Shown here piece after piece: positions 8,595-19,729 of a stretch of 64,000 nt of DNA. Both the position numbers and the translations under genes were made by a program. Every line of letters begins with the position of its first letter. Position 1 is the stretch's first letter. Source of the DNA: Centipeda flueggei ATCC 43531 (GTDB lineage: Bacteria > Bacillota > Negativicutes > Selenomonadales > Selenomonadaceae); NCBI RefSeq assembly GCF_000160695.1, contig NZ_GG694007.1:280911-344910 (forward strand). Reading direction: 5' to 3'. Under the pieces are notes generated by a model. That model worked only from the letters and a program-made list of their open reading frames with translations, was not told the DNA's origin and searched no databases.

Positions 8595-9269
8595 TCAGAT
8601 CGCCTCCTTTGCCGCGGGTCCCTCGCTGCGGTACATCCACCACTGCTGGATGATCTGTACAACATTCATTGTGACCCAGTAGAGGACAAGCCCCGATGGG
8701 AAGGTAAGGCTGATCCAGCCGATAAATAGCGGCATGACGGTCATCATGATCTTCATCTGACCCGTCATCTCACTGGAGGTCATTTTCTGCTGGAGAAAGG
8801 TGGTCGCCGCCGAGAGGACGGGCAGGATATAGTAGGGATCCGGCTCGCTCATGCTCGGCAGCCAGAAGAACGCCGCTGCCTCTGCACTCGGAAAGGTGAA
8901 ATTGAAGAGGGCATAGTACATGCCCATGAGGATCGGCATCTGCACGAGGAGCGGCAGACAGCCGGCGAGCGGGTTGACCCCTGCCTCGCGGAAAAGCTCG
9001 CCTGTCTTCTGCTGGAGCATCTGCGGATCGCTCTTGTACTTTTCCTGGATTTTTTTCATCTTTGGCTGGATTTCCTGCATCGCCTTCATGGATTTCACCT
9101 GCTTGACGGTGAGGGGATAGGTCACGAGCTTGATGAGGATGGTCAGAAGGATGATGGGAAAGCCGTAGCTCTCAAGTCCTGCGGCACTGGTAACGCTGTA
9201 AAACGCACCAAGGATCACCTGCAGGATGTGGATGATGGGCGCAAACAGATTGCTGAAAAATTCGATCAA
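8595..9269 (-). CDS. yidC: membrane protein insertase YidC
   Basis: 224 residues, the short YidC/Oxa1 form. Five membrane segments are visible, with the basic loop after the second (KQVKSMKAMQEIQPKMKKIQ) and the conserved LPLLVQMPI and PSGLVLYWVTMN segments. It inserts membrane proteins alone or with SecYEG. No lipobox is seen at the start. The stop codon abuts the jag start, so the two are co-translated. Confidence 0.96.
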   Translation of the reverse strand: MIEFFSNLFAPIIHILQVILGAFYSVTSAAGLESYGFPIILLTILIKLVTYPLTVKQVKSMKAMQEIQPKMKKIQEKYKSDPQMLQQKTGELFREAGVNPLAGCLPLLVQMPILMGMYYALFNFTFPSAEAAAFFWLPSMSEPDPYYILPVLSAATTFLQQKMTSSEMTGQMKIMMTVMPLFIGWISLTFPSGLVLYWVTMNVVQIIQQWWMYRSEGPAAKEAI

Positions 9270-9404
9270 GGGTAGTTCCTCCTACAATTGGGACGTCTGA
9301 TAAAGCCAAAGTTCGTTGTATTTTGGATACGGCCGTATCTATTAAGAAAGATGCTGCTTCAAACGCAGCAAAAAGCATGACCTCCAGAAATGACAATCAT
9401 TTCG

Positions 9405-9614
9405 TTATGGTACGGGATCATAACCGCCCTTATGGAAGGGATGACAGCGCAGAATGCGCCGCAGCGCCATCCGTCCGCCGCGCCACGCACCGTAGCGCGT
9501 GACCGCCTCCAAAGCGTACGCCGAGCAGGTTGGATAGTAACGGCAGTGCGGCAGAAAAAGCGGCGAAATCGCCGCACGATAAAAGCGAATGAGGAGGAGC
9601 AGCAGATGCTTCAT
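9405..9614 (-). CDS. yidD: membrane protein insertion efficiency factor YidD
   Basis: 69 residues carrying the family pattern [23 protein letters not shown] and [13 protein letters not shown]. It is a small membrane-associated partner that helps YidC insert proteins. The start overlaps the rnpA stop by 4 bp. About 135 bp of untranslated sequence separates it from yidC, with a short hairpin (GCTGC...GCAGC). Confidence 0.95.
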   Translation of the reverse strand: MKHLLLLLIRFYRAAISPLFLPHCRYYPTCSAYALEAVTRYGAWRGGRMALRRILRCHPFHKGGYDPVP

Positions 9615-9997
9615 CGATGCTTCCCCCTATTCTGCTCCCCGCCGGCGAAGATCCCCGCGCGGCGGGCGAGACGGCGCAGATCCTCGGCGGCATCCTGCAT
9701 CTTGCCGTCGGCGAGACCCGCGCGCCCGATGAGAAGAATTCCGATATCACTGCGCAGCTCGTGCTGCAGACCGCGATACGCTTCACGCAGGAGACGCTTC
9801 GTGCGATTGCGCACAGCGGCACAGCCGAGTTTTTTCCCGGCGGCAAAGCCAACTTTCCCCGCAACGCGCGGATCGCGCAGGACATAGAGAATCATATGCC
9901 GTCCCGCGGCAGAATGCCCCTTTTGGTAGACACACTGGAAGTCACTGCGCCGCTTGATCATCTTGCTGCGCGGCAGTGTATATTTTTTCTGTTTCAT
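9611..9997 (-). CDS. rnpA: ribonuclease P protein component
   Basis: 128 residues from the start [17 protein letters not shown]. The family signature [13 protein letters not shown] is intact, preceded by [18 protein letters not shown]. It is the protein subunit that helps the RNase P RNA mature tRNA 5' ends. The longer frame starting 42 bp upstream lacks a ribosome-binding site and overlaps a hairpin (GGTCACC...GGTGACC), so the internal ATG at 9997 is preferred. Confidence 0.95.
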   Translation of the reverse strand: MKQKKYTLPRSKMIKRRSDFQCVYQKGHSAAGRHMILYVLRDPRVAGKVGFAAGKKLGCAAVRNRTKRLLREAYRGLQHELRSDIGILLIGRAGLADGKMQDAAEDLRRLARRAGIFAGGEQNRGKHR

Positions 9998-10051
9998 ATT
10001 CGTTAAAAAAGAGGTCACCTGCGGTGACCCCCTGCTCAAAGTCCAGCGAAA

Positions 10052-10186
10052 TTACGCCGAAAGTTTCTTTCTTCCGCGCTGACGCCTTCTCTTGAGTACG
10101 AGGCGACCGCCTTTCGTCTTCATGCGCTCACGGAATCCATGTGTCTTCTTTCTCCAATGATTGTTGGGCTGGAATGTTCTCTTCAC
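10052..10186 (-). CDS. rpmH: ribosomal protein bL34 (GTG start)
   Basis: 44 residues beginning [20 protein letters not shown] and ending with the basic run [13 protein letters not shown]. This is a full-length, typical L34, translated by hand because it is short. It starts at GTG (10186), seven bases after GGAGGTG. It is the first gene of the minus-strand operon that continues through rnpA and yidD. Confidence 0.97.
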   Translation of the reverse strand: MKRTFQPNNHWRKKTHGFRERMKTKGGRLVLKRRRQRGRKKLSA

Positions 10187-10266
10187 CTCTCGTCACCTCC
10201 TTTTCTGTCTCAAATGCACGGCACCGCATGCCGCACAGGAATTTTTCTGTGTATGACTCAGCGCAC

Positions 10267-10296
10267 ATTATAGACGAAAAAAAGCCCTGATGTCAA
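10267..10296 (-). promoter_or_regulatory. strong promoter of the rpmH-rnpA-yidD-yidC-jag-mnmE-mnmG operon
   Basis: On the minus strand the perfect hexamers TTGACA (10296-10291) and TATAAT (10272-10267) are separated by 18 bp. The leader to rpmH is about 75 bases. It diverges from dnaA. Confidence 0.88.
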
Positions 10297-10431
10297 GGCA
10301 CGACGCGGCAATTTTACCGTTTTTTCCATTGGTAAGACTAAAGCACCTGTTGATAAGCTCACGTTTTTTTGCTAAAATATCCACGGTTCATTGTGGAAAA
10401 CCTGTGAAAAAAACTGTGCATTGCATTTCAT

Positions 10432-10498
10432 CGGCACGTATTATCGTGCCGTTCGCATCACTGGAGTTATCCACAAGTGTGGGTAAGTCTGTGGATAA
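10432..10498 (+). promoter_or_regulatory. dnaA upstream region: palindrome and DnaA boxes
   Basis: CGGCACG-TATTAT-CGTGCCG at 10432-10451 is a perfect 7-bp inverted repeat. DnaA boxes follow: TTATCCACA (10467-10475), a one-mismatch TGTGGGTAA (10478-10486) and TGTGGATAA (10490-10498), ending 43 bp before the dnaA start. Autoregulation of dnaA and a part in a bipartite origin are the usual roles. No convincing -35/-10 pair was found for dnaA itself. Confidence 0.75.
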
Positions 10499-10541
10499 GA
10501 ATTATTGTTGACAAAAAAATTTTGTGAAGGAACAGAATCGC

Positions 10542-11963
10542 ATGTCCGAAGAAAAGAATCTCACCTCCCTGTGGCAAAAAGTATTAAAAGAAACTGACGG
10601 TATTCTGCCCAAAGAAGCCATCAAACAGTGGATTCTGCGCATTGTTCCCATCTCGCTGGAAAACAACGAGCTGGTGCTTGCCGTCGCAGACGAATTTACA
10701 AAACAATACATCGAGCCGCGCTATCTCGTTCTTCTGGGCGATGCCGTACACCAGGCACTCGGTGCCAAATACAAGATCACCCTCATTGTCGCTCCTGTCG
10801 CCAGTGAAGAAAAGGACAACGCCGAAATCGAGCCGGCTGCCCCCGCATCCCTCAAAGAACCGGCGGAAGAGGCTGCCCCCGCGCAGGGCAGTCTTCCGCT
10901 CACGCCGCCCGAAACACACGCGGCAGCACCGGACGACACGACGACACTGAACCCGAAATACACCTTTGAGGCGTTCGTCACAGGCCGCTCGAACCAGTTC
11001 CCCTACGCGATGGCAAAGGCAGTCGCCGATGCGCCGGGACTGCCCTCGCACAATCCGCTCTTTATTTACGGCGGTGTGGGACTTGGCAAGACCCATCTCA
11101 TGCATGCGGTCGGACACAAGATCCTTGCCGATGACCCCAAAAAACGCGTTCTCTACATCGCAAGCACAGACTTTACAAACGAATTCATCCGCTCCATCCG
11201 CGAGAAAAACATGGATGCATTCCGGGAGAAATACTACAGCATTGACGTGCTGCTGATCGACGATATTCAGTTCTTTGCGGGACAGGAGCAGACGCAGACG
11301 GAGTTCTTCCAGACATTCAACAAGCTGCGTGACAACGGCAGCCAGATCATCCTGACCTCGGATCGTCAGCCGCAGGATGTCAAGGGGCTCGAGGATCGTC
11401 TGATCTCACGCTTTGCGGGCGGTGCGCCCGTGGACATCCAGCCGCCCGAGTTCGAAACGCGCGTTGCGATCCTTCAAAAAAAAGCACAAAGCGAAGACGT
11501 CGACATTCCTGCCGATGTGGTCACCTATATTGCCAGCCGCGTGGACAGCAACATCCGCGAGCTCGAAGGGGCACTCACGCGTCTCATCAAATATGCCTCA
11601 ACGATGCGGATGCCGATCGACGAGACGACCTGCGTCGCCGCGCTCGGCAACTATCTGCGCGGAGAAAAGGGACGCCGCATCACGATGGAGATGATCGAGC
11701 GCATCGTCTGCACGCATTTCAAAGTGACGAGCGAGGACATCCGCTCCACCAAGCGCAGCAACGACATTGCTTATCCGCGCCAGATCGCCATGTACCTATG
11801 CCATGAGCTGACGGACGTCTCATGGCCGACCATCGGCGGTTTCTTCAACAAGGATCACTCGACGATCATCCACGCACATAAAAAGATACAGAAACTCATC
11901 GAGTCCAATCCTGCCACCGATACCCTCATCAAATCACTCAGCACGCAAATCCGCGGAATCTAG
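10542..11963 (+). CDS. dnaA: chromosomal replication initiator DnaA
   Basis: 473 residues. Domain I is at residues 1-85, followed by an acidic Pro/Ala-rich linker to about 135. The AAA+ domain has Walker A GGVGLGKTH (near 177-185) and Walker B VLLIDDIQF. The C-terminal DNA-binding domain has the signature region LCHELTDVSWPTIGGFFNKD. The ATG at 10542 follows GAAGGAA; an in-frame GTG 18 bp upstream lies on that site. It binds the boxes on both sides of the gene and opens the origin downstream. Confidence 0.98.
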   Translation: MSEEKNLTSLWQKVLKETDGILPKEAIKQWILRIVPISLENNELVLAVADEFTKQYIEPRYLVLLGDAVHQALGAKYKITLIVAPVASEEKDNAEIEPAAPASLKEPAEEAAPAQGSLPLTPPETHAAAPDDTTTLNPKYTFEAFVTGRSNQFPYAMAKAVADAPGLPSHNPLFIYGGVGLGKTHLMHAVGHKILADDPKKRVLYIASTDFTNEFIRSIREKNMDAFREKYYSIDVLLIDDIQFFAGQEQTQTEFFQTFNKLRDNGSQIILTSDRQPQDVKGLEDRLISRFAGGAPVDIQPPEFETRVAILQKKAQSEDVDIPADVVTYIASRVDSNIRELEGALTRLIKYASTMRMPIDETTCVAALGNYLRGEKGRRITMEMIERIVCTHFKVTSEDIRSTKRSNDIAYPRQIAMYLCHELTDVSWPTIGGFFNKDHSTIIHAHKKIQKLIESNPATDTLIKSLSTQIRGI

Positions 11964-12062
11964 ACCGTGACAGAAACATGTGGAAAACTCTGTGCAGAGA
12001 CCGATGCAATTCCTGTGTATGAACTGTGGACAATGAAAACATACAGCGGAAAATGTGCATCG

Positions 12063-12185
12063 TGTGGATAAATCCGACACAAAATCCACGTTTTATCCAC
12101 ACCATCCCGACCGCAGCCACAGGAAAAAATCCTGTTATCCACATATCCACAGTCCCTACTACTATTACTACTATCTTTATTTATA
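12063..12185 (+). other. oriC: oriC: DnaA boxes plus DnaA-trio unwinding element
   Basis: The dnaA-dnaN gap holds boxes TGTGGATAA (12063-12071), TTATCCACA (12093-12101) and TTATCCACA (12135-12143), with a near-match ATATCCACA adjoining at 12143. Only five bases (12151-12155) separate the last box from CTA-CTA-CTA-TTA-CTA-CTA (12156-12173), which reads as TAG repeats on the other strand, then an AT-rich stretch. Box pair, short GC spacer, DnaA-trios and AT-rich DNA is the basal unwinding arrangement described for Bacillus. Confidence 0.85.
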
Positions 12186-12228
12186 TCAAGACGCAATAAA
12201 AAAACTACCCCACGCGAAAGGAATACGT

Positions 12229-13371
12229 ATGAACATCACCCTGTCGAAAAACGAACTCATCTCAGCACTGCAGATCGTCAGCAAGGGACTTTCGACCAAA
12301 CCGCAGACACCAATTCTCTCGGGCGTCTACATGAGCGCGAAAGAAGGACAGCTCGAACTGCAGTCCACAAACTATGAACTGGGCTTCATCGTCACGATTC
12401 CCGCGGAGATCCGCAGCACCGGGACAGCCGTGCTTCCCGGAAAGTATCTCACGGAATTTGCACGCAAGCTGCCCGCCGAGGAAGTCTCGATCAACACGGA
12501 GAGCTCCGACGGACTCGCTGAGATCTGCTCCGGTACGGCACGATTCACTCTTCGTACCATGGAGGTAACAGATTTTCCTGTACTTCATCGTATTGACGGA
12601 ACACTGCATTTTACAATCAAAGACAACGTTCTTGCACGCCTTGTCAAAAAATCTGCCTTTGCCTGTCTCAAAGAGGAACAGCGTGACCGCCGTCCGATCT
12701 TCACAGGATGTCAGCTTGAGGTCGATGGACATAAGGTCACTTTCGCCGCAACGAACGTGCATCGCCTTGCGGTCAAGAGCGAATCGCTCGAAACTGAAGC
12801 AGGGCAGATCTGCATCATCATTCCGGCACGCTTTTTAGAAGAAGTGACACGGACAATGACCAGTGATGTGCCATCTGATGTCAATATATCGTGCACTTAT
12901 AATCAAATTAGTATCTCATTTGACAACATCTATATGACATCGCGTCTGATCGAAGGAACATTCCCCGACTATCGCCGTGTCATTCCGCAGGACGCGAATA
13001 TCCGCACGAAGGTGACGCTTGATGTCGCGACATTTTCGGCTGCTGTCGAGCGTGCCTCGCTTATTGCACGTACCGATCAGTACAACATCGTCAAACTCAG
13101 CTTTGCGGATGGAACGATGCGCATCTCCTCAAATAGTCCTGAGATCGGTGAGGCGGAAGAGACGATTGCAGCACAGGTTGAGGGCGATGACGTGACAATT
13201 GCATTCAACGCATCCTATTTGATGGATGCGATGAAGTCCCTCGACAGCGATACGTGCATTCTCTCTCTGCAGGGGTCGAACGAACAGGGGGTCAATCTCT
13301 CGCCGATCACGATCCGTGAGGAGGCAGATCCGAACTATATCTATGTGGTAACGCCTGTGAGGACGCACTGA
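12229..13371 (+). CDS. dnaN: DNA polymerase III beta subunit (sliding clamp)
   Basis: 380 residues from the ATG at 12229 (MNITLSKNELISALQIVSKG), preceded by GAAAGGAA; upstream in-frame codons lie inside oriC. Three clamp domains in tandem fit the usual length (about 370). The C-terminus keeps the PITIREEADPNYIYVVTPVR pattern, here extended by TH. The ring tethers polymerase to DNA. The next gene starts within five bases, so the dnaN-S4-recF string is probably co-transcribed. Confidence 0.97.
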   Translation: MNITLSKNELISALQIVSKGLSTKPQTPILSGVYMSAKEGQLELQSTNYELGFIVTIPAEIRSTGTAVLPGKYLTEFARKLPAEEVSINTESSDGLAEICSGTARFTLRTMEVTDFPVLHRIDGTLHFTIKDNVLARLVKKSAFACLKEEQRDRRPIFTGCQLEVDGHKVTFAATNVHRLAVKSESLETEAGQICIIIPARFLEEVTRTMTSDVPSDVNISCTYNQISISFDNIYMTSRLIEGTFPDYRRVIPQDANIRTKVTLDVATFSAAVERASLIARTDQYNIVKLSFADGTMRISSNSPEIGEAEETIAAQVEGDDVTIAFNASYLMDAMKSLDSDTCILSLQGSNEQGVNLSPITIREEADPNYIYVVTPVRTH

Positions 13372-13375
13372 CGTG

Positions 13376-13609
13376 ATGGACATCGAAATTCAGACGGACA
13401 TGATTCAGCTGGATCAGTTTCTGAAACTCGCAGGAGCAGTTTCGAGCGGCGGCGAGGTCAGGGCACTCCTTACGGAGGGCATGATCCTGCGCAACAACGT
13501 GCCGGAGACAGCACGGCGCAGGAAGCTCGTTCCTGGTGATGTCATTACGATTAACAGCAGTGATGCGTACCGTGTCGTGCGTGTGCAGCAATGCAGATCA
13601 CAGAGCTGA
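13376..13609 (+). CDS. yaaA: S4-domain RNA-binding protein (YaaA/RlbA type)
   Basis: 77 residues from ATG at 13376, with GTG directly before it as an alternative start. The S4 pattern is clear: IQLDQFLKLAGAVSSGGEVR, then LTEGMILRNN and RRRKLVPGDVITI. It occupies the fixed place between dnaN and recF found across Firmicutes and overlaps recF by 19 bp. Its role is poorly known; RNA or ribosome binding is expected from the domain. Confidence 0.9.
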   Translation: MDIEIQTDMIQLDQFLKLAGAVSSGGEVRALLTEGMILRNNVPETARRRKLVPGDVITINSSDAYRVVRVQQCRSQS

Positions 13610-14724
13610 CGCTGCGCAGCTATCGCAGTTATGAGACGCTGCACCTCGCGTTTGACCCGGGGGTGCAGATCTTCCTCGGGGCGAATGCGCAGGGCAAGAC
13701 GAATATCATCGAGGCGCTCTACTACGCCGCCTTCGGGCGCTCCCATCGCACCTCCAGCGATGCGGAGCTCATTCGCGTGGGGGCAGATGGAGCGCATATC
13801 GCCCTCTCCTTCCGGCGGCATGATGTGCCGGGAGCACTTTCCTTTACGTTTGCACGCGGGGCGCGGAGGCGCATCGAGTACGCGGGAGAAAGTCTCCGTC
13901 AGCGCGATCTCGTTGGTATTCTGCCGATGGTGCTCTTTTCTCCTGAAGATCTCTTTCTCGTCAAGGGAGCGCCTGCGCTCCGCCGCCGCTATCTCGATGC
14001 GGAGCTCTCGCAGGCAAGTCCCGCCTACTATGGGGAGCTTCTGCGCTATACGCGCATCTTGAAACAGCGCAACGCGGTGCTGAAGGATATCCGTGAGCGG
14101 CTTGCCGCACCGGACGATCTCCTCCCCTGGGATGCACAGCTTGCAAAGAGTGCCGCCTACATTGTGACGCGGCGCACATCGGCAGTTGCGCAGCTCGGTG
14201 CGCTCTCTGCACGCGTGCAGTCGGTGCTTGCGGCCGGTGAGGAGCTGACGCTCGTCTATGACATCGCAGGCGCTGCGCCGGAAAGCGGCGCGAAAGACGA
14301 CATGACAGAGCAGCTTTATCTATGGTATAATAAGATGCTACGCGAGGGGCGTGCGCGTGATATTGCACGCGCGGCGACGGGCGTCGGCCCGCATCTCGAT
14401 GATCTCGTGCTCCGTGTCGGCGGGATGAACCTCCGAAGTTTTGGTTCGCAGGGGCAGCAGCGTACGGGCGCACTCGCGCTGAAACTCGCGGAGCTCTTTT
14501 ACCTGCAGGAGAACGTTGGCGAGGCACCGATCCTCCTCCTCGACGATGTGATGAGTGAGCTCGACGCCGACCGCCGCCGCGCCCTTCTCGACTTCATCCG
14601 CCATGAGAACATCCAGACCTTCATCACTGCGACCGATGCGGCGTATTTCCCCGCAGAGCGCATGGGAACGTATCGGTACGTGGAGGCGGGGAAGGTGCGG
14701 GATGAGGAATCACGAATAGAATAG
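13591..14724 (+). CDS. recF: DNA repair and recombination protein RecF
   Basis: 377 residues. Walker A is GANAQGKTNIIEA near residue 30, the ABC-like signature FGSQGQQRTGALALKLAE is near residue 290, and Walker B is ILLLDDVMSELD. This SMC-like ATPase loads RecA at gaps with RecO and RecR. The start overlaps the S4 gene, so expression is likely coupled to it. Confidence 0.96.
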   Translation: MQITELTLRSYRSYETLHLAFDPGVQIFLGANAQGKTNIIEALYYAAFGRSHRTSSDAELIRVGADGAHIALSFRRHDVPGALSFTFARGARRRIEYAGESLRQRDLVGILPMVLFSPEDLFLVKGAPALRRRYLDAELSQASPAYYGELLRYTRILKQRNAVLKDIRERLAAPDDLLPWDAQLAKSAAYIVTRRTSAVAQLGALSARVQSVLAAGEELTLVYDIAGAAPESGAKDDMTEQLYLWYNKMLREGRARDIARAATGVGPHLDDLVLRVGGMNLRSFGSQGQQRTGALALKLAELFYLQENVGEAPILLLDDVMSELDADRRRALLDFIRHENIQTFITATDAAYFPAERMGTYRYVEAGKVRDEESRIE

Positions 14725-14780
14725 ACTCTTGGATTGGCGTAGATTTTCCGCTGATGTATTGAAAAAGAGGAGGGACAGAC

Positions 14781-15689
14781 GTGCGTACGACACTTGGCAC
14801 AGCGGATGCGGGCGACGATGTGCGCGCCGCGATTCATCGCCTCGGCCCCTCCTTTGAGCGCGACTACATTACCCATACGACCATTTCTCATTGGGCGGAC
14901 ATCATGGGGGAGATGGTCGCACGTCGCGTGCGTGCCGTTGCAGTAAAGGACAAGAAGCTCTTTCTCTATGCGCCCGATGCCGTCTGGAAGAACGAGATGC
15001 GCATGAGTGCGCCCGAGATCGTCCAGCGCGTCAACAACTACGCAGGCGGGCGTATGGTGACGGAAATTGCCTTTGCACGCACGATGCGCCCCATCATGGA
15101 GACAGCAGACAATGCCGCGGCGGAGACGCCTGCTGCCTATCGGCGTGCGCTCGCACAGACGGGGCTGACGGATGCAGAGATTGCGCACGGGGCGGCACTC
15201 GCCTCTGCTGCATCGGACAGCGACCTGCGCACGCATATTGAGCGCGCGTATCTGACGACGCGCAAGGCGCGGCACCTCAAGGAGGCACGAGGGCTCACCC
15301 CCTGTCCCGTCTGCGGACGGTTCGTCAGCGGTGCCTGCATGGACTGCCGCCGCAGCGAGGAGCGCGGCCTGCGGCGCGAGGTACGTGCCATCCTGCGGCG
15401 TGAGCCGTGGGCAAAGCTCGCGGACATCACGCGGTGGATCCCATCGGCGGATGCACTCATGGTCGGCAGTGAGCGTGCCGACCTCATCCGCAGCATTGCG
15501 GGACGCACGGAGTACACGGCACAGGACAGCGAGAATGCGCGCCTCCTCACCATGCTGCACCGCGGCCTGCCGCCCGAGCAGGTCACACCGAAGAAGATAC
15601 AGAGCACCTTCTGGGAACTGCGCAACGAGCTCATCACCACGCGTGAGTTCTGGGAAGAGATGAAGCAGCGCAGGGCGAAGAAATCGTAG
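14781..15689 (+). CDS. DciA-like DUF721 protein with zinc ribbon
   Basis: 302 residues from GTG at 14781, after GGAGGGA. Residues about 20-110 match the DUF721/DciA fold (WADIMGEMVARRVRAVAVKD, KLFLYAPDAVWKNEMRM). A zinc ribbon with CPVCGR and CMDCRR lies at about residues 174-191. A basic helical C-terminal part with tryptophans follows. DciA is the ancestral loader of the DnaB helicase, and its position between recF and gyrB supports a replication role. The zinc ribbon and the roughly 110-residue tail make it longer than simple DUF721 proteins. Confidence 0.8.
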   Translation: MRTTLGTADAGDDVRAAIHRLGPSFERDYITHTTISHWADIMGEMVARRVRAVAVKDKKLFLYAPDAVWKNEMRMSAPEIVQRVNNYAGGRMVTEIAFARTMRPIMETADNAAAETPAAYRRALAQTGLTDAEIAHGAALASAASDSDLRTHIERAYLTTRKARHLKEARGLTPCPVCGRFVSGACMDCRRSEERGLRREVRAILRREPWAKLADITRWIPSADALMVGSERADLIRSIAGRTEYTAQDSENARLLTMLHRGLPPEQVTPKKIQSTFWELRNELITTREFWEEMKQRRAKKS

Positions 15690-15990
15690 GGGGTGACACC
15701 CATGATTCTCAGTATTGATGAAATCCGTGATAAAATCCGCCCCATCTGCGAGAAATACAAAATTGAAAAGGTATGGCTCTTCGGCTCGTATGCACGCGGT
15801 GAGGCGCGTGAGGACAGCGATGTGGACGTCTACGCCGAGTCGAGTAATCATGTGAGTTTGTTGGATTTGATTGCATTTCGCATGGATCTAGAGGATGCTG
15901 TTGCAAAGGATGTAGATATGATTACGCGCATTCCGAATGAGTATCCGATTTTTGCAAAATATGTGGAAAGAGACAAGGTGTTGCTCTATG

Positions 15991-18448
<2,458 letters not shown>

Positions 18449-18469
18449 TTTAGAAATTGAGATAGAAAA

Positions 18470-18500
18470 ATCCCCTTGACGCCATGTGTGTCAAGGGGAT
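18470..18500 (+). terminator. inverted repeat after gyrB
   Basis: ATCCCCTTGAC / GTCAAGGGGAT stem with a 9-base loop, 21 bp after the gyrB stop. The T run after it is weak. It probably ends or stabilises the dnaA-gyrB transcript. Confidence 0.55.
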
Positions 18501-18504
18501 TCTG

Positions 18505-18533
18505 TTGTCATACGTATGTTCCTGTGCTATACT
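18505..18533 (+). promoter_or_regulatory. promoter of small-toxin gene B1
   Basis: TTGTCA (18505-18510), 17 bp, TATACT (18528-18533). It gives a leader of about 53 bases containing the Shine-Dalgarno hairpin. Confidence 0.6.
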
Positions 18534-18592
18534 AAATGTAAACACTGTCGAAAGGGCGGTCGAATCTTGCCCCCGGAAAGGGGGCGATTGGT

Positions 18593-18661
18593 ATGGGAAC
18601 CTACGAATTCTTGACGTTTCTCGTTGTGTTTGCCATATTGATCATATCGGTGAAACGATAA
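18593..18661 (+). CDS. small hydrophobic peptide, type I toxin-like (holin-like), family B copy 1
   Basis: A 22-residue peptide starting MGTYEFLTFLVVFAILIISV and ending KR: a single hydrophobic helix with a basic end. The (M)xTYExL start followed by a hydrophobic run resembles the Firmicute 'putative holin-like toxin' peptides (Hol_Tox). Its Shine-Dalgarno is buried in the hairpin GCCCCC-GGAAA-GGGGGC. A terminator hairpin follows within 10 bp and a convergent promoter faces it. The copy on the other strand at 48999-49067 differs at five of 22 residues, all conservative or at position 2, which indicates purifying selection. Confidence 0.72.
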   Translation: MGTYEFLTFLVVFAILIISVKR

Positions 18662-18748
18662 AAGAGAAAACCCCGCCTTGCGTCTACCAAACCCTGGCGG
18701 GGAAATCTCGCTCATTATGGGGGCGACCGCTAGGCAGTGCCCTTTTGT
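18662..18748 (-). ncRNA. antisense RNA of small-toxin module B1
   Basis: Predicted minus-strand RNA of about 85 bases, from about 18748 to the bidirectional hairpin CCCCGCC / GGCGGGG (18671-18702). It overlaps the toxin 3' untranslated region. Its 5' part folds as GGGC-ACTGC...GCGGT-GCCC, a stem kept in copy B2 despite loop changes. A CGCCCCC run in it can pair with the GGGGGCG Shine-Dalgarno of the toxin. Predicted from sequence only. Confidence 0.62.
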
Positions 18749-18754
18749 ATCTCT

Positions 18755-18783
18755 ATTCTATCATCTGCACATAACGCCGTCAA
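18755..18783 (-). promoter_or_regulatory. promoter of antisense RNA B1
   Basis: Minus strand TTGACG (18783-18778), 17 bp, TAGAAT (18760-18755), directed toward the toxin gene. Confidence 0.68.
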
Positions 18784-18841
18784 GGATTTCCATGCGTTGT
18801 ATTCTTTTGGCGTATTTTATGATCTATATGGAGGAACAACG

Positions 18842-19534
18842 ATGAAGCAATTTCTCGATCAACTCGCTGTGCCGCATGGGGACTGGACGGCGCTTTTCTC
18901 TGCCTGCCTCGGCAAGATGATGTGCGTTCAGCAAGCCTGTGCCGAGTACGTGGTGAAAAACGAGGACTGGAACATCGACCTTGGGCGTGGCGTTATATTC
19001 TTCGGCATGCGGGAGTATCCGATTCAGTTCATTGGAAGTGAGTCCAAGTCAAGCGGCACATGGCTATGGGGATGGGAAAACATCAATCACTTCCCCGACG
19101 AGATTATCCGGCTTGCCAACGAGACAAAGGCATGCGGCGAGGAATGGCATCTGGAGGCCCTGACAGCAGCAGAGTTCGATCTGAACGATATCTATAACGG
19201 TCACAACCTCTCCATCGTCACCTGCGGACTGGCGGACGGATACGCCTACTATCGCTGCCCACATAACGGCGGCGCATTCTTCGTCGGCCTGTCGGATGTG
19301 CCGGATGCGGTCTTTGATCCCGTTGATTTTTCGCGCTTTATTTCGACGGTGTCACAGTGCATCCAGCAGTTCGATGTGGATCACCGCCTCCTGGTTGAGG
19401 GATTCCTGCGCTGGAATCAGACGCCGTACGAGTGGCACGGGTCACGCATCACGGCACATTTTACGCAGGATCTCATCATCGCCTTTGAGGATGTGGATGG
19501 CTCACAGCGCATCTCCGCCATGCGGAGTGTTTGA
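18842..19534 (+). CDS. DUF6882-like cytoplasmic protein of unknown function
   Basis: 230 residues from ATG 18842, after GGAGGAAC. There is no signal peptide or membrane segment. The GTWLWGWENINHFPDEI segment (Trp-rich, then a Pro-containing helix start) resembles DUF6882-family proteins, and several aromatic-rich strands follow. No catalytic motif is evident. It stands alone between the B1 toxin module and a strong terminator. Such proteins often lie among accessory or polymorphic-toxin-associated genes, but the function here is unknown. Confidence 0.65.
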   Translation: MKQFLDQLAVPHGDWTALFSACLGKMMCVQQACAEYVVKNEDWNIDLGRGVIFFGMREYPIQFIGSESKSSGTWLWGWENINHFPDEIIRLANETKACGEEWHLEALTAAEFDLNDIYNGHNLSIVTCGLADGYAYYRCPHNGGAFFVGLSDVPDAVFDPVDFSRFISTVSQCIQQFDVDHRLLVEGFLRWNQTPYEWHGSRITAHFTQDLIIAFEDVDGSQRISAMRSV

Positions 19535-19544
19535 CTTCGATCAG

Positions 19545-19584
19545 AAATCCCCTTGATGCAGCATGGCATCAGGGGGATTTATTT
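19545..19584 (+). terminator. terminator after the DUF6882-like gene
   Basis: AAATCCCCTTGATGC / GGCATCAGGGGGATTT, a 15-bp near-perfect stem followed by ATTTATTT. Confidence 0.8.
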
Positions 19585-19729
19585 ATGCCGTATACGTGTT
19601 TCTGTGATCGTGTAGTTTTCTCAAAAGAAGATATTGTATCTATTGAAATTATATTTTTTCTGTGGTATTTCTAGTATAATCAATGAAATTATAAATGCTC
19701 TCTCTTTTCTGCAAAAGGAAGTGATCGCT

